Shown: positions 25,880-36,980, counted from the stretch's first letter. The stretch is DNA of 46,048 nt from Methanobrevibacter sp. UBA412 (GCA_002495685.1 DAGJ01000009.1:1-46048), one strand, 5' to 3'. Program-made: numbers and translations. The notes: generated by a model from the letters alone, not told the origin.

Positions 25880-26125
25880 ATGGATACTATTGGAGGAGCA
25901 ATAGCCAATCCCGGAAATACCCGTATTAATAAAACAGGTAGTTGGAGAACCTTTAAACCAACACTTAATAAAGATGAATGTGTTGATTGTGATAACTGTA
26001 TCCTGTTCTGTCCAGAAGGATGTATAAATAAAGATCATGATATAGATTACGATTATTGTAAAGGCTGTGGAATTTGTAAAAATGAATGTCCAGTAAAAGC
26101 TATTGAATTAGCGAGAGAAGAATAA
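25880..26125 (+). CDS. porD: Pyruvate:ferredoxin oxidoreductase delta subunit
   Basis: The 81-residue ferredoxin-like subunit has two CxxCxxCxxxCP-type motifs, [15 protein letters not shown] and [16 protein letters not shown], so it carries two [4Fe-4S] clusters between the thiamine site and ferredoxin. The N-terminus [10 protein letters not shown] is typical. AAGGTGAT precedes the ATG. It lies 78 nt after porC and 14 nt before porA. Confidence 0.96.
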   Translation: MDTIGGAIANPGNTRINKTGSWRTFKPTLNKDECVDCDNCILFCPEGCINKDHDIDYDYCKGCGICKNECPVKAIELAREE

Positions 26126-26139
26126 AAAGGAGATTATTT

Positions 26140-27288
26140 ATGACAAAAAAAGTTATGACATCAAATGAAAGTGTAGCTACTGCTGTAAAGTTAGCTAAAC
26201 CTAAAGTAATTCCTGTTTATCCTATAACTCCACAAACAACAATATCTGAAACATTAGCACAATATGTAGCTGATGGAGATCTTGATGCTGAATATATTAG
26301 AGTTGAATCTGAACATAGTGCAATGAGTGCAACTTTAGGAGCTTCTGAAGCTGGAGTAAGAGTATTTACTGCTACATCTTCTCAAGGATTAATGTTTATG
26401 CATGAAGTAGTATATGCTGCTGCTGGAATGAGAGCACCTATTGTTATGGCTGATGCTAATAGAGCAATTTCTGCACCATTGAATATTTGGAATGATCATC
26501 AAGATGCAATAGCAGAAAGAGATTCTGGATGGATACAAATCTTTGTAGAAGATGCTCAAGAAGCATTAGATACAACTTTAATGGCTTATAAAATAGCTGA
26601 AAACGAAAATGTATCTTTACCTGTAATGGTTTGTTTAGATGGATTTATTTTAACACATACTGTAGAACCTGTAGAAATTCCAGAACAAAGTGATGTAGAT
26701 GAATTTTTACCACCTTATGAACCGGTACATCAATTCTTAGATCCAGAAAAACCAATGAGTTTAGGTAATTTTGCAGATACTAAATCTTATACTGAATTAA
26801 GACATGATATTCAAAAAGCTTTAGATTATTCTAAAGATGTAATTACTGATGTTGGTAAAGAATTTGGTGAAAAATTCGGTAGAGAATATGGTCTTATTGA
26901 AACTTATAAAACAGAAGATGCTGATATTATAATTGTTTCAATGGGAAGCCTTTGTGGTACTATTAAGGCTGTTGTAGATGATTTACGTGATAAAGGTGAA
27001 AAAATAGGATCATTAAGAGTTAGATCTTACAGACCTTTCCCATATGAAGAAATTGAAGAAGCAACTAAAAATGCAAGTAAATTAGCTATAATTGATAAAA
27101 ATGTATGTTTCGGTGTTGGAGGAGCATTATATAATGATATCAAAGCTCGTGTTGGTAAAGAAGCTTATGATTTTATAGCTGGTTTAGGTGGAAGAGATAT
27201 TACTCGTGAAACAATTTTAAAAGTTGTTGAACAAACCAAAAATCCTGTTAAAGATGTTAATTGGATAGATCTTAAGGAGGACTATTAA
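26140..27288 (+). CDS. porA: Pyruvate:ferredoxin oxidoreductase alpha subunit
   Basis: The 382-residue alpha subunit carries the motif [11 protein letters not shown] at about residue 25 and the [16 protein letters not shown] segment of the active-site domain. [10 protein letters not shown] and the C-terminal domain II with RVRSYRPFP also match. It pairs with the beta subunit to form the thiamine site. AAGGAG lies before the ATG. The porB ATG comes one base after its stop codon, so the two are coupled. Confidence 0.97.
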   Translation: MTKKVMTSNESVATAVKLAKPKVIPVYPITPQTTISETLAQYVADGDLDAEYIRVESEHSAMSATLGASEAGVRVFTATSSQGLMFMHEVVYAAAGMRAPIVMADANRAISAPLNIWNDHQDAIAERDSGWIQIFVEDAQEALDTTLMAYKIAENENVSLPVMVCLDGFILTHTVEPVEIPEQSDVDEFLPPYEPVHQFLDPEKPMSLGNFADTKSYTELRHDIQKALDYSKDVITDVGKEFGEKFGREYGLIETYKTEDADIIIVSMGSLCGTIKAVVDDLRDKGEKIGSLRVRSYRPFPYEEIEEATKNASKLAIIDKNVCFGVGGALYNDIKARVGKEAYDFIAGLGGRDITRETILKVVEQTKNPVKDVNWIDLKEDY

Positions 27289-27289
27289 A

Positions 27290-28156
27290 ATGGAAGTACC
27301 TGAAATAGAATTATTAGCACCAGGTCACAGAGGTTGTTCTGGTTGTGGAGCTAGTATTGGAGTAAGACTTGCTCTTAAAATGTTAGGTAGAAATACTGTA
27401 GCTATAGCTGCTACAGGATGTTTAGAAGTTATGACAACTCCTTTCCCTGAATCTGCATGGGAAGTTCCTTTTATTCATGTTGCTTTTGAAAATGCCGCAT
27501 CTGTTGCTTCTGGTGTAGAAGCAGCACTTAAAGCTCAAGGTAAAGAAGATGTTAATGTAGTAGCTTTCGGTGGTGATGGGGGAACTGTAGATATAGGTCT
27601 CCAAGCATTATCTGGGGCAATGGAAAGAGGTCATAACATGTTATATATTTGTTATGATAATGAAGCTTATATGAACACGGGTATTCAAAGAAGTGGAGCA
27701 ACACCTTATGGTGCAAGTACAACTACTTCTCCTGCAGGTAATGTTAGTTTTGGTAAAACAGAAACAAAGAAGAACATGCCTCTTATTATGGCAGCTCATG
27801 GAATACCTTATGTTGCAACAGCAAGTATTGCTTATCCTGAAGATTATATGAAGAAAGTTAAAAAAGCATCTGAAATAGATGGACCGTCATATATACATTT
27901 ACATCAACCATGTACTACTGGTTGGGGATTTGATCCAAGTAAAACTATTGAAATTGGTCGTAAAGCTGTTGAATCTGGTGCATGGTCTTTATATGAGATT
28001 GATCAAGGGGAATTTAAAGTAACTTATAAACCTCAAAACAGAATTCCTGTTATGGATTATTTAAGTACTCAAAAAAGATTCAGACATCTTAAACAAGAAC
28101 AAATTGATCAAATACAATCTTATGTTGATTCAAATTGTGAAGAATTAGGAATATAA
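27290..28156 (+). CDS. porB: Pyruvate:ferredoxin oxidoreductase beta subunit
   Basis: The beta subunit binds thiamine diphosphate and one [4Fe-4S] cluster. [12 protein letters not shown] has the CxxC pair, and [13 protein letters not shown] is the thiamine-diphosphate GDG motif. [12 protein letters not shown] is the next conserved block. Length 288 residues is usual. AAGGAGG within the last porA codons serves as ribosome binding site. Confidence 0.97.
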   Translation: MEVPEIELLAPGHRGCSGCGASIGVRLALKMLGRNTVAIAATGCLEVMTTPFPESAWEVPFIHVAFENAASVASGVEAALKAQGKEDVNVVAFGGDGGTVDIGLQALSGAMERGHNMLYICYDNEAYMNTGIQRSGATPYGASTTTSPAGNVSFGKTETKKNMPLIMAAHGIPYVATASIAYPEDYMKKVKKASEIDGPSYIHLHQPCTTGWGFDPSKTIEIGRKAVESGAWSLYEIDQGEFKVTYKPQNRIPVMDYLSTQKRFRHLKQEQIDQIQSYVDSNCEELGI

Positions 28157-28178
28157 ATAATAGAAGGAGGTAACTCTT

Positions 28179-28685
28179 TTGGAAAAATTATTAGTACAAA
28201 GTGAATTATGTGATGGTTGTTTAGATTGTGAAAAAGCTTGTGAAGGTATTCATGGTGTTAAAAATATCACTATTCATGATGTAGGTGACAGTTATTATCC
28301 AATACGTTGTCAACAATGTGAAGATGCTCCTTGTGAAACTATATGTCCTACTGGTGCTATGACCAGTGAAGGTGTTGATGCAACTAAATGTATAGCTTGT
28401 GGTTTTTGTTCCATGGTTTGTCCATTCGGTAGTATTTCAATAGCTTATGGAAGTTCTCATAAATGTAATCTTTGTAAAGATCGTGAAGATGGTCCAGCTT
28501 GTATTCAAGCATGTAGTAAACGAGCTATTGCTCTTGTTGATATTGAAAATCTTAAAGATAAAAAACAGAGTGCACATGTTGCTAAAATTCAAAGTTTAGG
28601 TAAAAAACCTAAACGTAAAGGTGTTTTATCTCTTGTAACAAGTGCAACTAAAAATAGTGCTGCTATGGATAAGGAGAGTGAATGA
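28179..28685 (+). CDS. porE: Polyferredoxin PorE, accessory to pyruvate oxidoreductase
   Basis: The 168-residue iron-sulfur protein has four cysteine clusters of the HycB/DMSO-reductase iron-sulfur type, for example CDGCLDCEKAC, CQQCEDAPCETICPTGAM, CIACGFCSMVCPFGSI and CNLCKDREDGPACIQAC. In related methanogens porE and porF sit in the por operon and are needed for pyruvate use. The start is TTG, fixed by a GGAGGT eight bases upstream. It overlaps porF by 4 nt. Confidence 0.93.
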   Translation: MEKLLVQSELCDGCLDCEKACEGIHGVKNITIHDVGDSYYPIRCQQCEDAPCETICPTGAMTSEGVDATKCIACGFCSMVCPFGSISIAYGSSHKCNLCKDREDGPACIQACSKRAIALVDIENLKDKKQSAHVAKIQSLGKKPKRKGVLSLVTSATKNSAAMDKESE

Positions 28686-29116
28686 GTATGCGTGAATTGA
28701 ATTTAACTCCAGAATTATGCGTAGATTGTGGAAAATGTGAAAGAAATTGTCCAAATAATGCAATTCATGTTAATGAAGGAATACCATTATTCTGTATGCA
28801 CTGTGATCCTAATCGAGCTCCTTGTCTTCATTCATGTCCAGAGGGCGCTATTGAAGAGTTAGGTGGAGCTATAATTATCAATGAAGATAAATGTATAGGG
28901 TGTGGAACATGTACAACTGTTTGTCCTATTGGTGCCATAAACATTGATGAGGTTGGAACCGCAAAAAAATGTGATTTATGCTTTGATAAAGAATCTCAAG
29001 CATGTGTAGATTCTTGTCCAACTAAAGCATTAACTAATGACATAGAAGAAATTATTCAAGAACGTCAAGAAAAAGTTTCTGAAGGATTAGTTAAAATTCA
29101 AAGCATAATGAAATAA
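28682..29116 (+). CDS. porF: Polyferredoxin PorF, accessory to pyruvate oxidoreductase
   Basis: A 144-residue relative of PorE with cysteine blocks CVDCGKCERNCPNNAI, CMHCDPNRAPCLHSCP, CIGCGTCTTVCPIGAI and CDLCFDKESQACVDSCP, enough for four clusters. The ATG overlaps the porE stop as ATGA, so the two are translated together. It is the last gene of porCDABEF and is followed by strong oligo-T runs. Confidence 0.93.
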   Translation: MSMRELNLTPELCVDCGKCERNCPNNAIHVNEGIPLFCMHCDPNRAPCLHSCPEGAIEELGGAIIINEDKCIGCGTCTTVCPIGAINIDEVGTAKKCDLCFDKESQACVDSCPTKALTNDIEEIIQERQEKVSEGLVKIQSIMK

Positions 29117-29133
29117 AAAATTTATATTTAAGA

Positions 29134-29182
29134 TTTTTTTAGATTATTTTTTCTTTTTTTCAAATTTTTTTTACTATTTTTT
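29134..29182 (+). terminator. Oligo-T terminator of the por operon
   Basis: A series of T runs of six to eight bases follows the porF stop within 70 nt, the usual archaeal termination signal. No stable hairpin is needed or seen. Confidence 0.55.
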
Positions 29183-29261
29183 AATAAATTATTTAAATTT
29201 GTTTGTATAATATTTAATAGAAAAACTATTAAAAATTTTATTTTTTTAAGGGAATATTTTT

Positions 29262-30104
29262 ATGATTACAGAAAAACTTATTGAAGATACAATTTTCCAA
29301 CTTTATAAAAAAGCAGCTATAGAAGTTAGAGATGATGTAAAAAATGCACTTGAAAATGCACTAGAACAAGAGGACAATGATTTAGGAAAACTAAACATTA
29401 ATAATATTCTAAAAAATGTAGAATTAGCCTTTAAGAATCAAATACCTATGTGTCAAGATACTGGCTTACCCATAATTTTTGTTAAACTTGGAAATGTCAA
29501 ATGTGAAAATTTAGTTAAAGCTATCCAAAATGGGGTTAAAAAAGCTACTAAAGATGTGCCTTTACGACCTAATGTTGTAGACCCATTAACTAGAGAAAAT
29601 ACGGGTACTAATATTGGGGATGGTATTCCTCAAATAAATATTGATTTAATAGATGAGCCCTATGTGGAATTCACAGTTTTACCTAAAGGTTTTGGTTCAG
29701 AAAACAATAATAAATTAAAAATGGCATTACCTGCTGAAGGTATTGAAGGAATTAAAAATTTTGTAATAGAATCTGCTTTAGCTGCAGGTGGAAAACCTTG
29801 CCCTCCAATGATTGTTGGAGTTGGAGTTGGTGGAACTAGTGATATGGCTATGAAATTAGGTAAAAAAGCTTTATTAAATAATATTGGTGAACATAATCCT
29901 AATGAAGAAATAGCTAAAATTGAATCAGAAATTTTAAGTGAAATTAATAAAAAAGGTAAAGGACCAATGGGAATGGGTGGACGCACAACTGCTTTGGATG
30001 TTAAAATATTAACTGCAAGTACACATACAGCAGGATTACCTATTGGGGTAGTTATCCAATGTTGGGCTCATAGACATGCTACAACTCGTTTATTTAATGA
30101 ATAA
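29262..30104 (+). CDS. Fumarate hydratase class I, alpha subunit
   Basis: The alpha subunit (FumA N-terminal/TtdA type) holds the [4Fe-4S] cluster that hydrates fumarate to malate, or the reverse, in the incomplete reductive citrate pathway of methanogens. The three cysteine motifs [30 protein letters not shown] and [12 protein letters not shown] are all present, as is [14 protein letters not shown]. Length 280 residues is normal. The beta subunit is not next to it. A tartrate dehydratase alpha would look alike; fumarate is the likelier substrate in this organism. Confidence 0.92.
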   Translation: MITEKLIEDTIFQLYKKAAIEVRDDVKNALENALEQEDNDLGKLNINNILKNVELAFKNQIPMCQDTGLPIIFVKLGNVKCENLVKAIQNGVKKATKDVPLRPNVVDPLTRENTGTNIGDGIPQINIDLIDEPYVEFTVLPKGFGSENNNKLKMALPAEGIEGIKNFVIESALAAGGKPCPPMIVGVGVGGTSDMAMKLGKKALLNNIGEHNPNEEIAKIESEILSEINKKGKGPMGMGGRTTALDVKILTASTHTAGLPIGVVIQCWAHRHATTRLFNE

Positions 30105-30134
30105 ATTTAATTAAATTTTTAGGAAGTAACTAAA

Positions 30135-31730
30135 TTGAAAGTTCTTATAATTACAGGAAAACTTGCTTATCCTTTAGTAAAAGAAAAAGCAGACAAGAGT
30201 AAAGTTGATACAATTGTTCATATTGCAGATAATACTCAGGTAGCAGCATTTTTAACTCCTAATAAAATTATTAAAGAAATCAAAAATAATTTTGCTAATC
30301 AATTGGATACTGTTGATTTTATTATTGCTCCAGGTTTGATGAGAAAATCTACAACTGAAATTAAAGAAGCATTTAACATACCTACTTTTAAAGGATCTAC
30401 TGATGCAGCAGATTTACAAATGGTTCTAGATTTAATGGAAGATTTAGAATTATCTGAAGTTAAAGCTGCAGATAGGTTGATTGAAGAAGAAAAGCGCAAA
30501 CAAGCATTTGAATTAATTAATAATTATGAAAATGATAAAATTAATGTAAATAATTTACTTAAAAAATCAGAAAATATTCTTGTTAAAAATTTACCTGTAG
30601 GTGAAGACTTTCCAATGCGAGTATTATCTGAAATTGCAAATGCTCCGGCTTTATCTAAAGAAGATTTAATTAAAAAAGCAGAATACTTTATTGCTTCCGG
30701 TTCAGATATGATAGATATTGGTATGCTGGCTGGTGAAGATCGTTCTGAAGATATACCTTCTTTAATTGATACATTAAGGCTGATTGTTGGGGATAAACCT
30801 TTAAGTATTGATACTTTAAATCCCAAGGAAATAAAAATTGCTGTTGATTGTGGAATTGATATGGTATTAAGCTTAGATCATGGGAATTGTGAAGAATTAT
30901 TACCTTTATTAAAAGAACATAATGTTCCTGCAGTATTGCTTCCAACAAATTATAATGAGGGATTTGTACCTCATACTCCTAAAGAACGTATCGACTCTAT
31001 GAAAAAGCTTATTAAAAAGACTGAAGGCTTGGATATTATTGCGGATATGGTTTTAGATCCAATTAATAGTAATAGTCTTGTTGATTCTATAACTGCTTAT
31101 AATGATTTTCATAAGCAATGTAAAAGACCAATGTTTTTTGGTATTGGGAATGTTATAGAATTAATGGATACAGATTCTGTAGGAGCTAATGCAGTACTTT
31201 CAGGTTTAGCCATGGAATTAGGGGCAAGTATACTTTTTACTCCTGAAGAAAGTGCTAAAACTGCAGGTAGTGTTCATGAATTGGCAGTTGCTAGTAAAAT
31301 GATGTTTTTAGCTAAAAAAAGACATTCTATACCTAAAGATTTAGGTATTGACTTATTGGTTTTTAAAGATAAAAGAAAACATAATAATTTATCAGAACAA
31401 TATAATGTTCCTTTAGAAGAAGCTAGTGAATGTAAAAAATTTAAAAGGGATCCTAAAGGTAGTTTTAAGATTCGTGTAAGTTATGGTAAAAATGTTGAGG
31501 ATAGTAAAATTATTGTAACACATTTTACTAAAACAAAGCCAGATATTTCTATTTCAGGATCTTATGCTAAAGAAATTTATGATGAACTAGTTAAAAAAGG
31601 ATTAGTAACCAGATTAGAGCATGCTGCTTATTTAGGAAGTGAATTAGAAAAAGCTGAAATTGCTATGATTACTGGTAAAGATTATATTCAAGATTTTCCT
31701 TTATTTAACCATCCATTAAAATTAAATTAA
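30135..31730 (+). CDS. Dihydropteroate-synthase-like protein
   Basis: The 531-residue protein has an N-terminal domain of about 150 residues, a DHPS-like TIM barrel from about 160 to 400 (for example [37 protein letters not shown]) and a C-terminal domain of unknown function. In methanogens such proteins are linked to tetrahydromethanopterin synthesis, where a DHPS-type step joins pterin to an arylamine riboside. The DHPS relation is clear; the exact reaction is not. The start is TTG 30135 with AGGAAG eight bases upstream. It lies 30 nt after the fumarase gene and is probably cotranscribed. Confidence 0.85.
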   Translation: MKVLIITGKLAYPLVKEKADKSKVDTIVHIADNTQVAAFLTPNKIIKEIKNNFANQLDTVDFIIAPGLMRKSTTEIKEAFNIPTFKGSTDAADLQMVLDLMEDLELSEVKAADRLIEEEKRKQAFELINNYENDKINVNNLLKKSENILVKNLPVGEDFPMRVLSEIANAPALSKEDLIKKAEYFIASGSDMIDIGMLAGEDRSEDIPSLIDTLRLIVGDKPLSIDTLNPKEIKIAVDCGIDMVLSLDHGNCEELLPLLKEHNVPAVLLPTNYNEGFVPHTPKERIDSMKKLIKKTEGLDIIADMVLDPINSNSLVDSITAYNDFHKQCKRPMFFGIGNVIELMDTDSVGANAVLSGLAMELGASILFTPEESAKTAGSVHELAVASKMMFLAKKRHSIPKDLGIDLLVFKDKRKHNNLSEQYNVPLEEASECKKFKRDPKGSFKIRVSYGKNVEDSKIIVTHFTKTKPDISISGSYAKEIYDELVKKGLVTRLEHAAYLGSELEKAEIAMITGKDYIQDFPLFNHPLKLN

Positions 31731-31745
31731 TCTTTTTAATTATTT

Positions 31746-32204
31746 TTATATTTTATCAATAATTGGGGATATTTTTGAATCAAGGTTATTTAATTCAGAT
31801 TCTTTAACCATTAAAGTTTCTAAAGGTTCTTTTCCAATAATCTCACTCATTTTATTAAAAGTTTTTTCACCCTTATCGGATTTACTTGTTGCAACATATA
31901 TTACATTTTTAAATTTATTTGCATTTTCATTGATGTAAGCTAATATTGGTGAAGACATAGTTCCTGCCCATATTGGTGTTGCTAAAATAATACAATCATA
32001 ATCTTCAGGATTATAATTAGTTTTTTCTATTTTAATCTTTTTTCCAATTGCAGAATCTTTACCGCCTTTTATATAACCAATTTTTCCAGAATAATTAGTT
32101 TTTGGTATTATTTCTTCAATATCGCATGAAAGTTTATTTTGTATTCCTTCAGCAACTTTTTTAGTATTATTTGTTCTTGAATAATATGTAATTAGTGTTT
32201 TCAT
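31746..32204 (-). CDS. Flavodoxin-like protein
   Basis: The 152-residue FMN protein opens with LITYYSRTNNTKKVAEGI, the phosphate-binding loop of flavodoxins (S/T-x-T-x-N-T), and has ATPIWAGTMSSPI where the family places its second FMN loop. It should carry low-potential electrons or act as a quinone or metal reductase. It is convergent with the DHPS-like gene (15 nt) and divergent from the acyltransferase gene. Confidence 0.88.
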   Translation of the reverse strand: MKTLITYYSRTNNTKKVAEGIQNKLSCDIEEIIPKTNYSGKIGYIKGGKDSAIGKKIKIEKTNYNPEDYDCIILATPIWAGTMSSPILAYINENANKFKNVIYVATSKSDKGEKTFNKMSEIIGKEPLETLMVKESELNNLDSKISPIIDKI

Positions 32205-32340
32205 TTTTTTTCATCTCTTAAAGTCTATATTTTAAGGTTAATTTTATATTTAATAATAAAAATATTATATTATATAAATTTTAATGAAAAAAGTCTATTT
32301 TAAAAATAAAATTTTTATAATTATTTTTGAGGTTTAATTA

Positions 32341-33435
32341 ATGAGTTATCGAGGAAATAGGATACAAAAACGTAATAGAATAGCTTACTTAGATCAATTA
32401 AAAGCTATTTCAATTTTACTTGTTATTATAGCTCATGTTTGTTATTATTATATTCCTGGACATATTAATGGTTCAGAAGTTGCAACTTTTTATGATATTA
32501 TTTGTAAAGTAAGTATTCCTCTTTTTATGATGGTTTCAGGAGTTCTAATTTTAGGTAGAAAATCTGATTTTATTAATTTTGTAAAACTTAGATTTCCTCG
32601 AATGTTAATTCCATTTTTTTCATGGTGGATTATATTCATAGTTTTAGCATTAGTAACTGGAAATTATGTAAGAACTGCATCTGTATATCATGTTTCTTTT
32701 ATAACTTATATTTTTAAAATGTTATTAGGAGAACCACAATACTTAGGTCATTTTTGGTTTGTTTGGCTTATGTTAAGTATTTACTTAGTTGCTCCTATTA
32801 TTAATAAATGGATAACTAAATCTTCTTTCGATGAAGTAGGTATTTTCCTCATTATTTGGTTTATAACATGTATTTTTACAACTTTCCATCTTCCATACAT
32901 TAATATAGATTTAAGATACTTTGCGGGACCATTAGGTTATTTTATCTTAGGTTACTATTTACACAATAAAAGAAGTTTTATTTTAGAAAATAAATGGATT
33001 TGGCCAATCGTTTTCATTGCTGTGACTATAATTAGGTTAACTTTACCCTCAAATAATATATTAACTGCAGGCACAAGTGATAATTCATTATATTATAATA
33101 TACTTATAGTCTTCCAAGCTGTTAGTTTTTTCTTAACTATAAAAAACTTTAATTATGATTCCAGAACATTAAGTAATAAAAATAATTTTTTCACAACAGG
33201 TTTTTTTAGTTTTGCTATAATATCCTTAAGTAGTAATGTTTATGGAATTTATTTAGGGCATATGTTATATTATGAATTATTAACACCATTATTCCTGATT
33301 AATAATTTTTGGTTAATGATTCCATTATCTGGAATATTTATTTTACTATTAACTTGGGCTACAATGTTAGTATTTAATGAAATACCAATATTAAGAGCTT
33401 TAACAGGTAGAATTAGGTATAAAAATACTAGATAA
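32341..33435 (+). CDS. Acyltransferase family 3 membrane protein
   Basis: The 364-residue protein has about ten membrane segments and the acyltransferase-3 signature at the N-terminus, RIAYLDQLKAISILLVIIAHV, with the key His at the end of that helix. FMMVSGVLI and FWFVWLMLSIYLVAPI are the next family blocks. Members add acetyl or succinyl groups to surface polysaccharides or lipids. The acceptor is unknown here; modification of cell-wall pseudomurein or surface glycan is a possible role. Confidence 0.88.
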   Translation: MSYRGNRIQKRNRIAYLDQLKAISILLVIIAHVCYYYIPGHINGSEVATFYDIICKVSIPLFMMVSGVLILGRKSDFINFVKLRFPRMLIPFFSWWIIFIVLALVTGNYVRTASVYHVSFITYIFKMLLGEPQYLGHFWFVWLMLSIYLVAPIINKWITKSSFDEVGIFLIIWFITCIFTTFHLPYINIDLRYFAGPLGYFILGYYLHNKRSFILENKWIWPIVFIAVTIIRLTLPSNNILTAGTSDNSLYYNILIVFQAVSFFLTIKNFNYDSRTLSNKNNFFTTGFFSFAIISLSSNVYGIYLGHMLYYELLTPLFLINNFWLMIPLSGIFILLLTWATMLVFNEIPILRALTGRIRYKNTR

Positions 33436-33492
33436 AAAAATTTTATTATTTTTTTTATCTTATGCTCTTTTTAAATTTATTTATTTTAAAAA

Positions 33493-33732
33493 TTAAGAAT
33501 TATTATTAATTTTCATATTTGGATTATTGTATGGAATGTTTAAATTTTCTCCTATATTAATTAAGGGTATTATGCAGTTTAATTCATTGGTTATGGAATT
33601 ATTTCCATTTAATTCTTGGTTGTTTGTGTTGTTTTGGGTGTTGTCAGTTGAATAAAATGAACTTATTGCGAATCCGCCTAAAACTATTATAAACAATATT
33701 ATTAATCCTATTATTTTTTTATTCATTTTCAT
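33493..33732 (-). CDS. Small membrane-anchored Asn-rich protein, 79 aa
   Basis: The ORF codes for a short protein with a basic start, one hydrophobic segment (about 6-24) and an extracytoplasmic part rich in Asn. It has no known motif. The hydrophobic anchor followed by an Asn/Thr linker is like the starts of other surface proteins in this window, so it may be a real small secreted protein or the remains of a longer one. Evidence is limited to that composition. Confidence 0.5.
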   Translation of the reverse strand: MKMNKKIIGLIILFIIVLGGFAISSFYSTDNTQNNTNNQELNGNNSITNELNCIIPLINIGENLNIPYNNPNMKINNNS

Positions 33733-33932
33733 TATGCTCGTAAAATTAATTATTAATTATCTTTTATAATTTTTAGTATTTTATTTTTTGGTTTTAAAAA
33801 ACATTTTTAGTTTTAATTGTTTAAAACAAATCTATTTATTTAAAGAAAATGAATATTATAATTATTAAAAAAAAATAATTTTAATAATAATATTAATTGA
33901 ATTATAAAAAAAATATAAGAAAGGTTTTTAAA

Positions 33933-34784
33933 TTGGTTAAAGATGAGATTACAATTAAAAATATTGATAAAAATTTAAATGAAATTGGTTATGTTAGTAA
34001 TAAAGAAATAACCACAGCTATGTTCTTAGCATTATCTTTAAATAAACCTATACTAATTGAAGGACCTCCAGGTGTAGGTAAAACTGAATTAGCAAAAGCT
34101 ATTGCTAAATCATTAAATAGGGAATTTTTCCGTATACAATGTTATGAAGGAATAACATTTGAACAAATAATTGGTGAATGGAATTATCAAAAACAATTAT
34201 TACACTTAGAATCATCTAAAGGAAAAAATCAAGATGAAAATAGTATCTTTAATAATGAATATTTTATTAAAAGACCATTACTTAATGCTTTTATGAATGA
34301 AAACGATTCACTATTGTTAATAGATGAAATTGATAAAGCAGATGAAGAAGTCGAAAGTTTTTTATTACAAGCATTAGGTGAAAAAGAAGTTACAGTAAAT
34401 GATTTAGGGACTTTTCAATTAAATAATGATCTTATTGTTATATTAACAAGTAATTCACAAAGAATGTTACTGGATGAAACTAAGGATAGATGTTTATTTT
34501 TATATATTCCATATCCAAGTGTAGAACGTGAAATGAAAATTGTTAAATCAAAAATACCTGAAGTTGATGATGGTTTATCTCGTAAGGTGGTTAATTTAGT
34601 TCATCGTATTCGTGATTTGAACTTAACTAAGAAACCTAGTGTGAGAGCAACTGTAGACTGGGTTAATAGTGTAGAAAATTTAAACACTAAAAATGTAGAT
34701 CAAGCACTTATAGATAGTGTAGGTGTAGCAGTTAAAAGTGAATCTGATAAAAAAAGAGTTATGAAAGATATTTTCAAACAATAA
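33933..34784 (+). CDS. MoxR-type AAA+ ATPase
   Basis: MoxR ATPases act as chaperones with partner VWA proteins. Walker [10 protein letters not shown] lies near residue 44, Walker [16 protein letters not shown] near 132, followed by sensor motif [10 protein letters not shown] and the C-terminal lid. The frame is open from TTG 33897, but AGAAAGG at 33918-33924 is eight bases before TTG 33933, so I prefer that start. The VWA gene follows by about 30 nt and is the likely partner. The client protein is not known. Confidence 0.9.
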   Translation: MVKDEITIKNIDKNLNEIGYVSNKEITTAMFLALSLNKPILIEGPPGVGKTELAKAIAKSLNREFFRIQCYEGITFEQIIGEWNYQKQLLHLESSKGKNQDENSIFNNEYFIKRPLLNAFMNENDSLLLIDEIDKADEEVESFLLQALGEKEVTVNDLGTFQLNNDLIVILTSNSQRMLLDETKDRCLFLYIPYPSVEREMKIVKSKIPEVDDGLSRKVVNLVHRIRDLNLTKKPSVRATVDWVNSVENLNTKNVDQALIDSVGVAVKSESDKKRVMKDIFKQ

Positions 34785-34821
34785 TAATTATATAAATAAT
34801 GAATTAATTTTTTTGATGTTT

Positions 34822-35979
34822 ATGAAAGCTAAAATAATATATTTGTCTAATCAACTTAGAGATAAAGGTTTAAATGTAAGTATTCGTAGTACACAAACTG
34901 CATTAGATACTTGTGAAATTATAGGTGTGAATGATTTAGTTTCACTTAAAAGAGCTCTAAGAAGTGTTTATGTTAAAGATAAATATGATATGATTAAATT
35001 TGATGAAATTTTTGATCAATGCTTTATTAAACCTCCTTTAACTGATGAATCTAAGAAAGTTAAAAAAAATAGTAATATGAATGCAGGTAAAGCTGGTGGA
35101 AAATCTAATAAGTATGTTATTAAGAAAAAGAATGCTAAAGTTCATAAAAAACCAAATAAAATGGGAATGGAACAAATTAAACAACTTTCAGGGACACCTG
35201 TATTAGATGATAGAGAAAATTTAGAACGTGAAGGTGAACTTTTAAATAAAGATTTAACAAAGTTAAATAAATTTGATCCTAGAATGTTGGAGTTATGTCA
35301 ACAATTGGGTCGTCGTATTGCTAATAAAAGATCTAGACGTAATAAATTAGCTAAAACTAATAAAGTTGATATTCGAAGAACTATGCGTAAAAATATTAAA
35401 TATGGTGGAGTTCCTGTTGAGTTAATTAAAGCTAAACCTAAAAGACATAAGAATGAACATTTATTTTTAAATGATATAAGTGGATCATGTGAATGGATTA
35501 GTAGTTGGTTTTTCATGTTAATGTATTCCTGTCAAACAGCTTTTAAGAATTCAAGAGTTTTTGAATTTGATAATAAAGTTATTGAAACAACTGATGCTCT
35601 TAAACAGGATTATTTATTAAATGCTTTTGCTGATGTTAGAACTTTACGTATGAGGAATGCGATGGTTCATGGAACTAGTAATATGTATTCAGCATTTAAT
35701 TTATTTAAGAAACAAGCAAAATTAAATAATAAATCTTATGTTGTTTTATTATCTGATTGTCGTGATTGGGCAGGTCCAAAAATTGACGGTATACCTGCAA
35801 GTGTTGAAGTATTACAAGATATAGTAAGGGACAGTAAAAAAGTTGTTATACTTAATCCTGAGGATAAAAATAAATGGGATGTAGTTGATAGCTGTGTTAG
35901 TTTATATGAAAATGTTGGTGCTAAAGTATTTGAAGTTAGCACTCTTAATCAGTTAGCTGATTTTGTAGTTCAAATGTAA
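34822..35979 (+). CDS. VWA-domain protein (CoxE-like), MoxR partner
   Basis: The protein has an N-terminal helical part (about 1-130), a very basic middle (SRRNKLAKTNKVDIRRTMRKN), and a C-terminal von Willebrand A domain whose metal site DISGS lies near residue 218. This is the CoxE-like arrangement that pairs with MoxR ATPases in metal-centre insertion or protein assembly. It is 30-odd nt after the MoxR gene. Starts at ATG 34816 and ATG 34822 are both possible. The client is unknown. Confidence 0.85.
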   Translation: MKAKIIYLSNQLRDKGLNVSIRSTQTALDTCEIIGVNDLVSLKRALRSVYVKDKYDMIKFDEIFDQCFIKPPLTDESKKVKKNSNMNAGKAGGKSNKYVIKKKNAKVHKKPNKMGMEQIKQLSGTPVLDDRENLEREGELLNKDLTKLNKFDPRMLELCQQLGRRIANKRSRRNKLAKTNKVDIRRTMRKNIKYGGVPVELIKAKPKRHKNEHLFLNDISGSCEWISSWFFMLMYSCQTAFKNSRVFEFDNKVIETTDALKQDYLLNAFADVRTLRMRNAMVHGTSNMYSAFNLFKKQAKLNNKSYVVLLSDCRDWAGPKIDGIPASVEVLQDIVRDSKKVVILNPEDKNKWDVVDSCVSLYENVGAKVFEVSTLNQLADFVVQM

Positions 35980-35999
35980 AAATTTAATAGATGATTAAT

Positions 36000-36941
36000 A
36001 TGGATATATGTAGTAAATGTGGTAACCCCAATATTGTAATTAAAAGAAAAGCATCTGGACAAGCCTTGTGTCAAGATTGTTTTATAGAAAGTATTGAGAA
36101 AAAGGTTATTAAAACAATTAAAAAAGAAAATCTTTTACAAAAAGGAGATAAAGTTATGGTTGCGTTATCTGGAGGTAAAGATAGTGTAGCTACACTTGAA
36201 ATTTTGAATTCTTATGTTGAAAGACATTTCATTGAGTTATGTGCATGTACAATTGATGAGGGTATTAAGGGGTATCGTCAAGAAGGAGTAGATATAGCTA
36301 AGAGACATGCAAAACGTTTGGGGATAGAACATCAAATTTTATCATTTAAAGATGCTTTTGATATAGATCTTGATGAGATTATGAATGTTCCAGATCATAG
36401 AGGAGCTTGTACTTACTGTGGGGTTTTTAGACGATGGTTAATAAATCGTGCAGCAAGGGATATGGGTGCAACTAAAATTGCAACTGGTCATAATTTGGAT
36501 GATGAAGCTGAAGCTATAATGATGAATTATTTAGAAGGCAATATTGGAAATTTAGTTAAAATTGGTCCGATAACAGAATCTAAAAGTGAATTGTTTACTC
36601 CTAAGATCAAACCACTTCGTGAAATTCCTGAAAGAGAAGTTGGATTATATGCTTTATCTAAAGGTTTAGAAATCCATTTAGATGGTTGTCCTTATGCTCA
36701 ACAATCTTTCAGAATGGAAGTAGGTAATGTTTTAAAAGATTTAACACCAGAACATCCTACAATAATGTATAGTACACTTAGAGGATTTGATAAAATGCGA
36801 CCAGTTATTCGTGAAGAATTAACTGAACCTTTTGAATTTGATAGGTGTGAAATTTGTGGTGAACCTTCATCAAATAAGGTTTGTCGGGCTTGTACTTTCT
36901 TAAAAGAGTTAGGTCATAGCCCTAACTTAGATTATTTTTAA
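36000..36941 (+). CDS. tRNA 2-thiolation enzyme of the TtuA/NcsA/Ctu1 family
   Basis: The enzyme adenylates and thiolates tRNA, normally U34 or U54. It has the PP-loop ATP motif MVALSGGKDSVA near residue 55, an N-terminal zinc finger (CSKCGNP...CQDC), the catalytic CTYCGVFRR block, and a C-terminal zinc finger CEICGEP...CRAC. This two-zinc-finger layout is that of the TtuA/NcsA family. ATG 35991 is in frame; ATG 36000 has GATGAT upstream. The next gene encodes a sulfur carrier ending in GG, the partner expected for this enzyme family. Confidence 0.93.
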   Translation: MDICSKCGNPNIVIKRKASGQALCQDCFIESIEKKVIKTIKKENLLQKGDKVMVALSGGKDSVATLEILNSYVERHFIELCACTIDEGIKGYRQEGVDIAKRHAKRLGIEHQILSFKDAFDIDLDEIMNVPDHRGACTYCGVFRRWLINRAARDMGATKIATGHNLDDEAEAIMMNYLEGNIGNLVKIGPITESKSELFTPKIKPLREIPEREVGLYALSKGLEIHLDGCPYAQQSFRMEVGNVLKDLTPEHPTIMYSTLRGFDKMRPVIREELTEPFEFDRCEICGEPSSNKVCRACTFLKELGHSPNLDYF

Positions 36942-36980
36942 GGGATTAAATTTTTTTTAAATAAATATAAGATGATTTTT

